DNA of 54,927 bases from Pseudomonas sp. UBA4194 (GTDB taxonomy: Bacteria > Pseudomonadota > Gammaproteobacteria > Pseudomonadales > Pseudomonadaceae): contig NZ_DFUE01000077.1 of assembly GCF_002379585.1 (NCBI RefSeq), positions 1-54,927 on the forward strand, written 5' to 3'. Of the stretch, positions 25,725 to 33,126 are shown piece after piece. Every line of letters begins with the position of its first letter. Positions within the stretch are counted from its first letter, which is position 1. Under the pieces are notes generated by a model that saw only the letters and a program-made list of their open reading frames with translations, made no database searches and had not been told where the DNA came from. A program made the position numbers and the translations under genes.

Positions 25725-26834
25725 CTAACCCCCCGAACTCACCATATTCCCCACACTCATGATCTGCGGCTCTGCCACATACCCAATCTGCCGCGCAAAC
25801 GCCTCGACGAACTGCCCGCGCAGCCGCTGGATTTCCTGCGAGCTGTAGTTGACCAGCCCGCGCGCCAGCTCCGCGCCGTCTGCGCCACGGCAGATCACCA
25901 TGTCACCGCGCTGGAAGATTCCTTCCACCCGCAGGATCATCAACGCGCTGATGCCTTCGCCGAAGCGGTTGGCGGACGCCGGTCCGGCGATGATCTCCAG
26001 CGCGCCGCGCGAGGGCAGATGTCCGGCGAGCCAGCGGGCGCGCGCCGCTACGGGGGTGCAATCGCACAGCAGCAAGGTGCCCACATGCTCGCCTTCGGCA
26101 AGCCGCTGCAGGACATCCGCCGAACGCCCGCCAGCGATGACCGTATGGGCACCTGAGCGCGCCGCCAGCCGCGCCGAACGCAGCCAGGAACGGACGTCGA
26201 AGGAAAAATGCTCGGTCATGTCGTGGGCGAAGCGATCCAGTGCCGGGTCGGCCGCGGACACTTCGGGCATAGGCGCCTGCGGTTCGCCCTGGCGGACTTC
26301 GCAGAGCCCGTCCAGGCTGGTGAGCATCACGTACAGATCCGCCTCCACCAGATTGACCACCAGCGAACCAAGGGTATCGGTATCCCCGGCGCGGATGCCG
26401 TGGCTGGCCACGGTACCGTTCTCGCTCACCACGGGAATCACCCCCTGCTCGAGCAGCACGCCCAAGGTGCTGCGCGCGTTGAGGTAATGCTTGCGATGAG
26501 ACAGGTCATCGTGGGTCAACAACACCTGGGCGGCCTGACAGCCCTGGCCCGCCAGACCTCCGGCCCAGGCGTTGATCAGTGCGATCTGGCCGATGGCTGC
26601 CAGCGCCTGAGTCTCGTGCAGGGCGTTGCCGAACGAGGTATTCATCGAGGGCTCACCACATGCCTGCACTGCGCCGGCGGACACCACCACCACTTCGATG
26701 CCTCGCGCCCGCAGTTGTGCCAGCTGTTGCGCCAACTGCCCCACGGCCTGCAGATCCAGACCGGTTGGCGAGGCGATCAATCGGCTATCGACGTGAATGA
26801 CCCAACGTTTTGCGGCGGTAATATCCGTGCGCAT
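25725..26834 (-). CDS. Glutamate-5-kinase-like protein (amino-acid kinase fold plus PUA domain) with altered active site
   Basis: A 369-residue ProB homologue of normal length: amino-acid kinase domain about 10-255 and PUA domain about 275-355 (FQRGDMVICR, ARGLVNYSS). It keeps VSAGAV, QVLLTHDDL, YLNAR, SEN and GDTDTL. The N-terminal V-K-x-G-S loop with the catalytic lysine reads VIHVDS. The nucleotide-binding GTGGM-x-TK segment is replaced by HFSFDVRSWL. Proline synthesis by this protein is therefore doubtful. It lies in the proposed quinolinate module, after a REP array, on the same strand as nadC and the fusion gene. Role unknown: an altered kinase, a pseudokinase or a regulator. Confidence 0.75.
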   Translation of the reverse strand: MRTDITAAKRWVIHVDSRLIASPTGLDLQAVGQLAQQLAQLRARGIEVVVVSAGAVQACGEPSMNTSFGNALHETQALAAIGQIALINAWAGGLAGQGCQAAQVLLTHDDLSHRKHYLNARSTLGVLLEQGVIPVVSENGTVASHGIRAGDTDTLGSLVVNLVEADLYVMLTSLDGLCEVRQGEPQAPMPEVSAADPALDRFAHDMTEHFSFDVRSWLRSARLAARSGAHTVIAGGRSADVLQRLAEGEHVGTLLLCDCTPVAARARWLAGHLPSRGALEIIAGPASANRFGEGISALMILRVEGIFQRGDMVICRGADGAELARGLVNYSSQEIQRLRGQFVEAFARQIGYVAEPQIMSVGNMVSSGG

Positions 26835-26853
26835 GGCTTATCCCTTTATTGAT

Positions 26854-27178
26854 GCGGTGTGGCTTTCGCGACTTTTACGGCGCTCCTACGGGAGGAACAC
26901 TGCCCGCCTGTTGTAGGAGCGGCGTGCAGCCGCGAAGGGCGCACCGCGGTGTGTCTGGTAGTGCGCGGTGTGGCTTTCGCGACTTTTACGTCGCTCCTAC
27001 AGGGGGGGGAACGCTGCCCGCCTGTTGTAGGAGCGGCGTACAGCCGCGAAAGGCGCACCGCGGTGTGTCTGGTAGTGCGCGGTGTGGCTTTCGCGACTTT
27101 TACGTCGCTCCTACAGGGGGGGAACGCTGCCTGCCTGTAGGAGCGGCGTACAGCCGCGAAAGGCGCACCGCGGTGGTC
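26854..27178. repeat. Three tandem copies of a ~112-base unit containing an inverted REP family B pair
   Basis: Units begin at 26854, 26965 and 27079 (spacing 111 and 114). Each contains GGCTTTCGCGACTTTTACG, then GTAGGAGCGGCGTNCAGCCGCGAA, then a CACCGCGGTG linker; the third copy is shortened. The array fills the 352-base gap between the fusion gene and the ProB-like gene and shows no coding potential. Confidence 0.9.
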
Positions 27179-27186
27179 AGTCGATC

Positions 27187-29232
27187 CTATTGAGCCGGTG
27201 TAACGGTTACGCCGCTGTTGATCTGCGCCAGGATGACCGCGGACTCAAGGTCCGTGGCGCTGGACGCGTGGATCCGATACAGCACCTGCCCGGCCAACAC
27301 CGTGGCGCCCTCGCTCACCTGCAGGTCGATACCGGCGGACTTGTCCAGCGGCGCACCGGCGCGCCGGGCGATTTCGGCGATTCGCCAGCCATCGAGCTGG
27401 CTGACCACCCCATCCGCCGGCGCCATCACCGGACAGGTCAAAGCCCCTGGCAACACCGGCGTTCTGCGCCCCTGGGCATCGATGATGCGCTCGAAGGCGG
27501 TCAACGCCGCGCCGCTGTCCAGCAATTGCTCGGCCCGCGCACGACCGGCCTCGACGCTGCCAATGGCGGGGTCCCAGGCCAGTATCTGTCCGGCAAAGAA
27601 GATCGCCTTCTCGCGCAGATCAGCTGGCGCTTCGCTGGCCCCACCGAGCACCCAGCGCACATCGCGCACCTCCAATGCCGGCCCGATACCGCGGCCAATC
27701 GGCCGCGACCCGTCTGTCGCGAACGCGACCACGGTCAGCCCGAGGCTACCCCCCACCTGCTCGAACAGGTCACCCAACTCCCGCGCCTGAGCGTGAGTCT
27801 TGAGCTTGGTTCGAGGCCCGTAAGGAATATCGACAATCACATGGGTAGAACCCGCGGTGAGCTTCTTCGACAGAATCGAGGCCACCGACCAGCGATTGGA
27901 ATCGATCCCCAGCGGCCGGGTGATGGTGTTCATCACATCGTCCACCACGGAATGGTTCAAGCGCCCGTTCCAGGCAATGCACGCGCCCGCCTCGGCCACG
28001 CAGCGCTGCACATCGGCGGCGGTCAGGTCGACGCGGGCCACCGCCTCCATGGCATCGGCAGTGCCTGCGGCGGAGGTGATCGCCCGCGAAGACGTCTTGG
28101 GCATGGCCAACCCATGGGCGGCGATGATCGGCACCACGATCAGGGTGATCCGGCTGCCGGGCACCCCGCCCATGGAGTGTTTGTCGACCACGATCGGCTG
28201 TTGCCAGCGCATGGCAGGAGTGAAGCGCGTACGCACCCGAGCCAGCGCCACCACCTCGGCGTCGGACAGACTGCGCGTGGCGCTGACCAGGAAGGCACTG
28301 ATTTCGCCCTCCGAATAACGCCCCTCGATGATGTCACGCAGCAACATCTCGTACTGCGCTTCGTCCAGCTCGTTGCCCTGCACCTTATGCACCAGGGCCT
28401 GCCGACTGGCCGGCGATGGCGTGCGCCGCAGCGCCACTTCGGTGCCTTCGGGCAAGCCCCAGGCCGCGAACGCCTCCTCGCTCAGCCCCAGTTCGCCAGC
28501 GCCGAGCAACGCCGAAACGTCCAGGCCATGGACCTGCACGCTCAGCGACTGCCCTTCGGCCAACAGATCGACCTTGGCCGAGCCCAGGTAATCCCCTGCC
28601 ACCAGCACCGAACCCTGCACTGGCAGATAAGCGATACGCTCGGTGCCCACCGAAATCGGTACCCGCCGCAGGCGCAAGCGCTGCGCCGCGGTTTCCAGCG
28701 CGCGAATGAAATTGCCGATGCCCAAGGCCAGTTCACCGTCGTTGCTCACCCGCAGCGTCTCGATGTCCACCGGCAACGGGTCAACCTGGCGCAGTACGCG
28801 CGCCCTGGCCTGCTCGGCACTCTCCCGACCACGGGCCAGGATGCGCGCCGCCAGCACCTCGACCGAAGCGGTCACCTCGACCACCACCAGGCGTGGCACC
28901 AGCGCCGACAAGGCCCTGATCATCTTGCGCGAACCATTGGCGATGACATTGCAGCCATCGGCCAGCACCTGGAGCAGGTCCGCTGGCAGTCCATAAGACA
29001 AGCCGTGGGCCTGCCAGGTGACCAGGAACTCGCCCGCCGCAGCGCTGGCATTGAATTGGGCCTCGGTGACACCGTTGTGGTCTTCGCCAGGCGCGCCCGT
29101 GGGCCGCGTGATGGTGCGGCGAGCGAACACATAGCGACCGGTGTCGCCGAGGTGGGCGCGGGCGCCTTCGATCAGCGAGTCTTTCCCGGCCCCGCTGGGG
29201 CCGACGACAAAGAAGAAGATGCCCTGCGCCAT
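27187..29232 (-). CDS. PhnN-NMP phosphorylase fusion (ribose 1,5-bisphosphate phosphokinase joined to AMP-phosphorylase/thymidine-phosphorylase type 2)
   Basis: One 681-residue protein. Residues 1-185 are PhnN-like: P-loop GPSGAGKDS at 11-19, RRTITRPTG near 38-46, and the ending ARVLRQVDPLPVD. PhnN makes PRPP from ribose 1,5-bisphosphate and ATP. Residues 190-681 are a full AMP-phosphorylase-type enzyme with the extra N-terminal domain: DKHSMGGVPGSR at 350-361, SSRAITSAAGTADAME at 381-396, ASILSKK at 451-457. This family cleaves NMPs with phosphate to base plus ribose 1,5-bisphosphate, so the product of one half is the substrate of the other. ATG 29232 lies five bases after the nadC stop. The frame remains open further upstream but that is inside nadC. 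Confidence 0.88.
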   Translation of the reverse strand: MAQGIFFFVVGPSGAGKDSLIEGARAHLGDTGRYVFARRTITRPTGAPGEDHNGVTEAQFNASAAAGEFLVTWQAHGLSYGLPADLLQVLADGCNVIANGSRKMIRALSALVPRLVVVEVTASVEVLAARILARGRESAEQARARVLRQVDPLPVDIETLRVSNDGELALGIGNFIRALETAAQRLRLRRVPISVGTERIAYLPVQGSVLVAGDYLGSAKVDLLAEGQSLSVQVHGLDVSALLGAGELGLSEEAFAAWGLPEGTEVALRRTPSPASRQALVHKVQGNELDEAQYEMLLRDIIEGRYSEGEISAFLVSATRSLSDAEVVALARVRTRFTPAMRWQQPIVVDKHSMGGVPGSRITLIVVPIIAAHGLAMPKTSSRAITSAAGTADAMEAVARVDLTAADVQRCVAEAGACIAWNGRLNHSVVDDVMNTITRPLGIDSNRWSVASILSKKLTAGSTHVIVDIPYGPRTKLKTHAQARELGDLFEQVGGSLGLTVVAFATDGSRPIGRGIGPALEVRDVRWVLGGASEAPADLREKAIFFAGQILAWDPAIGSVEAGRARAEQLLDSGAALTAFERIIDAQGRRTPVLPGALTCPVMAPADGVVSQLDGWRIAEIARRAGAPLDKSAGIDLQVSEGATVLAGQVLYRIHASSATDLESAVILAQINSGVTVTPAQ

Positions 29233-29237
29233 ATCGG

Positions 29238-30074
29238 TTACTCCGCCTCGTCCAGGCCGATGTCGACACACACGGCTGCCTGGTTGAGCTTGCTGGTAGA
29301 AATGTAGTCCACGCCGGTCTTGGAGATCGCGCCAATGGTGGACAGGTTGATGCCCCCGGACGCTTCCAGCTTGGTGCGACCGGCGACCATTTTCACCGCT
29401 TCGCTCATGTCTTCGACACTCATGTTGTCGAGCATGATCACATCGACGTTGGCATCCAGCGCCTCGGCCACCTGCTCCAGGCTGTCGCACTCCACTTCCA
29501 GCTTGGTCAGCACCGGCAGTTGGCGACGCGCGCGCTGCACGGCCTGGGTGATACCGCCGCACACGGCAATGTGGTTGTCCTTGATCATCACACCGTTGTC
29601 CAGGCCCAGGCGATGGTTCAGGCCGCCACCGCAGGTCACGGCATGCTTCTCGAGCATGCGCAGGCCAGGGGTGGTCTTGCGGGTGTCGATCAGGCGGGCC
29701 TTGCTGCCGGCGACGGCGGCCACGTACTTGGCGGTCTCGTTGGCGATGCCGGACATGCGCTGGACGATGTTGAGCGCGGTACGCTCGGCGGTCAACACGC
29801 TGCGCGCATTGCCGCGAACGTCGATCAGCACCGCGCCGGCTTCGACTTTCTGGCCGTCCTTGACCCGCACGATCACTTCCAGGGTCGGATCGTAGCGCTT
29901 GAACACCCGCGCGGCGATGTCGATACCCGAAACGATCAAGGTTTCCCGGGCATTCATGTAGAAGGCGCCGGTTTCTTCGGGCTCGATCATGACCTGAGCG
30001 GTGAGGTCGCAATAACCGATGTCTTCGGTCAGCCACAGGTCAATCAGGCGATCGGTCTGGAATACGTCGTACAT
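29238..30074 (-). CDS. nadC: NadC-type quinolinate phosphoribosyltransferase paralogue
   Basis: Known reaction of the family: quinolinate + PRPP to nicotinate mononucleotide + CO2 + PPi. The 278-residue protein retains the catalytic set: R98 in ERTALN, R132-K133 in DTRKT, H154-R155 in CGGGLNHR, K165 in MIKDNH, E193 and D216. It departs from housekeeping NadC where GLYDA reads GLDNG, and near the C-terminus where the usual GALT segment reads TSKLNQ. It is not ModD-like. It is cotranscribed with an importer and the fusion protein and lies among nic genes, so I infer a catabolic and not biosynthetic role. Confidence 0.9.
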   Translation of the reverse strand: MYDVFQTDRLIDLWLTEDIGYCDLTAQVMIEPEETGAFYMNARETLIVSGIDIAARVFKRYDPTLEVIVRVKDGQKVEAGAVLIDVRGNARSVLTAERTALNIVQRMSGIANETAKYVAAVAGSKARLIDTRKTTPGLRMLEKHAVTCGGGLNHRLGLDNGVMIKDNHIAVCGGITQAVQRARRQLPVLTKLEVECDSLEQVAEALDANVDVIMLDNMSVEDMSEAVKMVAGRTKLEASGGINLSTIGAISKTGVDYISTSKLNQAAVCVDIGLDEAE

Positions 30075-30135
30075 CTTGATTACCTCGTTACAGAGAAAAC
30101 GATGTGGGGTTAAGGGTGCTTCAGGGATCAGCGAT

Positions 30136-30867
30136 TCAACGGTGCTGCAGCTTGCGATCGAGCATCAGCATCAGGCTGTTGCAGGTCACGGCAATCAGGG
30201 TCAGCAGCAAGGCCACCGCCATGATCGTGGAAATATCGCCCAGGCCCATGGCGTTCACCGCCAGGTAACCCAGGCCGCGCTGGGAAGCGAACATCTCGCC
30301 GATCAGCACGCCCAGCAGCGTCAGGGCGAAGCCCAGGCGCACGCCGGCCACCACTTCCGGCAGGATCGCCGGCAGCAGCACGTGAAACAGTTTCTGCGCC
30401 GGGGTCATGCGCAAGGTACCGGCAGTGCGCAGGTACACCGGGCGCATCTGGCGAATGGCATTCATGGTGAACAGCAGAATCGGGATCAAGCCGTGCATCA
30501 CCCCGAACGCCACCTTGGACGACAGCCCCAGGCCGAAGCACAGCAGCACCAGGGGATACAGGGTGACCTTGGGAATGGCATACAGGTTGAGCAGGATCGG
30601 CTCGGCTACCGCGCCGGCCAGCCGGCTGACACCCAGCAGCACCCCCAGGATGATGCCGCCCACCAGCGCCAGCGCCATGGCATAGGCAAAGGCCTTGGCG
30701 GTGGCGCCCAGGTTCAGCCACAGCTCGGCGGTGCCAAGCATCTTCACCAGGTGGCCAATGGTTTGCCCGGGCGACGTCAGGGCGCCGGCACCGATGATCC
30801 AGTGCAGCACTTGCCAGCCGGCCAGCAGCGCCAGGAGCAGCAAGGTGGTGGGAATGAATTTCTGCAT
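30136..30867 (-). CDS. ABC transporter permease (SsuC/TauC family), second of two
   Basis: A 243-residue inner-membrane protein with about six helices and the BPD_transp_1 coupling segment with EMFASQRGLGYL (family EAA-type loop). The start MQKFIPTTLLLLALLAG at 30867 is set by the hydrophobic N-terminal helix and lies five bases past the upstream permease stop. It pairs with the upstream permease as a heterodimer and nadC follows after 61 bases. Confidence 0.9.
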   Translation of the reverse strand: MQKFIPTTLLLLALLAGWQVLHWIIGAGALTSPGQTIGHLVKMLGTAELWLNLGATAKAFAYAMALALVGGIILGVLLGVSRLAGAVAEPILLNLYAIPKVTLYPLVLLCFGLGLSSKVAFGVMHGLIPILLFTMNAIRQMRPVYLRTAGTLRMTPAQKLFHVLLPAILPEVVAGVRLGFALTLLGVLIGEMFASQRGLGYLAVNAMGLGDISTIMAVALLLTLIAVTCNSLMLMLDRKLQHR

Positions 30868-30872
30868 GGCAA

Positions 30873-31622
30873 TCACCGTTGCCGACGCGCTTGCAGGCGC
30901 CGGTCGAAGAAGTTGAGCACCGAATTGATCACGGTCACGCTGATCAACACCAACAGCATCAAGGCGTACATGTTGTCGCTCTCGAAGTTGTTGTAGGCGA
31001 AGGCAATGGCATATCCGATGCCCGAGCCGGACAGAATGAACTCCGACGCAATCACGCCGATGAAGGCATAGGCCACCGCCAGTTTTACACCTCCGAACAG
31101 GTAGGGCAGCGCCGCCGGCAACATCACCAACCACGCACTCTGCCAGCGGCTCATGCGCATCACCGCAGCGCTTTTGCGCAACACGCCGGGAATTCGATCC
31201 AGACCGGTCAGGGTGGCGGTGATCATGGCGACGATGCCCAGCAACACGGCGATGGCGATGATCGAGCCGTGGCCTACGCCGAAGATCACGATGAACACCG
31301 GATAGAAGATGAACGTAGGCACCGCGTAATAGCTGGCCAGCAACGGCTCCAGCGCTTCACGCAGACGCGGCAGCGAATGGATCGCCAGGCCGATGAGAAA
31401 CCCGGCAACCACGGCGATGCATGCCGACGCGATGATGTTGGTGAAGCTGAACACAATGTCCTGATTGAACTGGCCACTGGCGGCCAGGCTCAGCAGATGA
31501 ACGAACATCTGTGACGGCGGGATCATCACGCTGTGGCCGATCACCTGACTCTGGCAAAGCGCTTCCACCAGCAAGATGAAGCCAATGACGAAACCCGCTC
31601 TTAGTACACTTTCAAGATTCAC
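30873..31622 (-). CDS. ABC transporter permease (SsuC/TauC family), first of two
   Basis: A 249-residue permease starting at GTG 31622 (VNLESVLRAGF), preceded by GAGGG seven bases away. The frame is open further upstream but that overlaps the ATPase gene. It has about six helices and the coupling loop ASEFILSGSGIGYA. Two different permeases in one importer contrast with the usual single TauC/SsuC gene. It follows the ATPase by 32 bases. Confidence 0.9.
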   Translation of the reverse strand: MNLESVLRAGFVIGFILLVEALCQSQVIGHSVMIPPSQMFVHLLSLAASGQFNQDIVFSFTNIIASACIAVVAGFLIGLAIHSLPRLREALEPLLASYYAVPTFIFYPVFIVIFGVGHGSIIAIAVLLGIVAMITATLTGLDRIPGVLRKSAAVMRMSRWQSAWLVMLPAALPYLFGGVKLAVAYAFIGVIASEFILSGSGIGYAIAFAYNNFESDNMYALMLLVLISVTVINSVLNFFDRRLQARRQR

Positions 31623-31654
31623 ATCCAAGCCCTCGGGAAATGGGTAGGTACGGA

Positions 31655-32506
31655 TCAGTGCTGGCCGCCCATCACCTTCATCGTTTCCACCCGCAATTTT
31701 TCCCACAGCCTGGCGTTGATTTCGCCGAAGCGCGGGGTGGATACCACGCGGCTGTCGCGATCGCGCTCCCAACCCGTCTCGACCATGTCGATGAATAGGC
31801 CCGGGCGTGAGGACATCACCCCGACGCGGTCGGACAGCATGGCCGCCTCGTCCAGGGCGTGAGTGATCAGCAGCACCGTGGCCGAGGTTTCCCGCCACAG
31901 GCGCAGCAGCTCGTCGCCCATCAGCAGACGGGTCTGCTGGTCCAGCGCACCGAAGGGTTCGTCGAGCAGGATCAGGCGCGGCTGCATCACCAATGTGCGA
32001 GCGATGCACACCCGTTGACGCATACCGCCAGACAGCTGAGCGGGATAGGCTGCCGCGAAATCCTTGAGGCCCATGAAACCCAGCGCATAATCGACCCGGC
32101 GCTGCACTTCCGGGCCATCGACACCGCTACGGCGCAGGCCAAAGGCGATGTTGTCGCGGACATTGAGCCAGGGGAACGAGGCATCTTCCTGAAACACCAC
32201 ACCGACGCCGTCGGGCACGCCACTGATGACCTTGCCTTCGAACATCACCTGCCCGGAGCTGGGCTTGGCCAGCCCTGACAGCACGTCCATCAACGTCGAC
32301 TTGCCGCAACCCGAAGGCCCGACCACGGAGAAGAATTCACCTTTGTTCAGGGTCAGGTCGATCGGGCCCAGCGCCTGGAACATCTCTTTGCTACCGGCCT
32401 TCTTGAAGGAGCGCGTGACCTTGTTCAAGGTTACGTGGGCGGTGCGAGTGGTGGATGAAGGTCGCACGTCGTTGACGGCGGTGGCGTCTTTCAAGGCAAA
32501 CGTCAT
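31655..32506 (-). CDS. ABC transporter ATPase (SsuB/TauB family)
   Basis: A 283-residue ATPase with Walker A GPSGCGKST, Q-loop FQEDASFPW, signature LSGGMRQR, Walker B LILLDEPFGALD and the switch histidine in LLITHALDEA. It powers a NitT/TauT-type importer. It is the first gene of the minus-strand operon (ATPase, two permeases, nadC, fusion, then the ProB-like gene past a REP array). GGAGGAG precedes the ATG, and a candidate NicR operator lies about 65 bases upstream. Confidence 0.93.
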   Translation of the reverse strand: MTFALKDATAVNDVRPSSTTRTAHVTLNKVTRSFKKAGSKEMFQALGPIDLTLNKGEFFSVVGPSGCGKSTLMDVLSGLAKPSSGQVMFEGKVISGVPDGVGVVFQEDASFPWLNVRDNIAFGLRRSGVDGPEVQRRVDYALGFMGLKDFAAAYPAQLSGGMRQRVCIARTLVMQPRLILLDEPFGALDQQTRLLMGDELLRLWRETSATVLLITHALDEAAMLSDRVGVMSSRPGLFIDMVETGWERDRDSRVVSTPRFGEINARLWEKLRVETMKVMGGQH

Positions 32507-33126
32507 ATCTACTCCTCCAGGTCGGCTGGTAATCGTGCGAGCCCAAGGTTCGCGCCGCTGATCATTTATGATGCATACGCTGTATGTGTGAGTATTTGCA
32601 AAACGAGGGCCAAGTCGCTGTTCAAGCCACTATGAATCCAAAGCGTATTTATATTGCATTGATAGATAAGCGTTTTTTTAATCAGAAAACGTTGCTCTCC
32701 GAATTTGCTCAACAGCGTTATGAGCACACCAATTAAAAATGTACACGTTATACCTGTGCGCACTGATCTCCCCGCGCCACGGCGGAGCCAAACGTGGGAC
32801 ATGCGCACCATAGCGAGGCGCAAAACCGGGCGGAAGCGCTGCAACAACCATTGCTCTAATTTAACGCACACACTCTTTATAGGCGCATTCGAGAGAGCAC
32901 CCGACAGAGCATTCAACATCACCGACTTATCCGGGTCACCTGGGTTATATACAAGTTAATCAATGACTTGATAGGTGCATCACGATACCTAGGCATACCT
33001 TTCAAGTTATGGCCCCGCTTTTGCAATAGGCATTATTAACAGCGTACCGATAATAATAACGACCTAACACTCATCCCTGCCCTTGCCATTACGAACGCAT
33101 CCCGACCATACCCAGGAGTTTCGAGA
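32507..33126. other. 620-base divergent control region, AT-rich
   Basis: Separates the importer operon (minus) from the binding-protein gene (plus). Base composition is visibly more AT-rich than the genes. Apart from the ATACGCT site at 32570-32586, an imperfect palindrome AGGTGCATCACGATACCT lies near 32972-32989, before the binding-protein gene. The reading frame at 32566-32922 (minus) shows no family features and I do not call it a gene. Confidence 0.4.
32570..32586 (-). promoter_or_regulatory. Candidate NicR operator of the importer/nadC operon
   Basis: GATGCATACGCTGTATG contains the ATACGCT core and a perfect CATAC/GTATG inverted repeat. The cores before nicX and nicC are similar. It lies 64-80 bases upstream of the ATPase start. 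Regulation by NicR is inferred. Confidence 0.5.

Noticed and set aside
27082..29307. Plus-strand reading frame of 741 codons opposite the fusion gene
   Set aside because: Antisense to a gene with two recognisable enzyme domains, and it begins in a REP array. Its translation is low-complexity and rich in H, Q and R.
29233..30036. Upstream extension of the fusion gene in the same frame
   Set aside because: It would overlap nadC almost fully in another frame. The PhnN start MAQGIFFFVVGPSG at 29232 is the family start.
29238..30074. ModD (molybdenum-linked NadC homologue) as identity of the nadC-like gene
   Set aside because: The transporter next to it is of SsuABC/TauABC type and not ModABC, and the sequence keeps the quinolinate-binding motifs DTRKT and CGGG-x-NHR of NadC.
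32566..32922. 118-codon minus-strand frame in the AT-rich spacer
   Set aside because: No ribosome-binding site, no family resemblance, and it would run over the candidate operator region.
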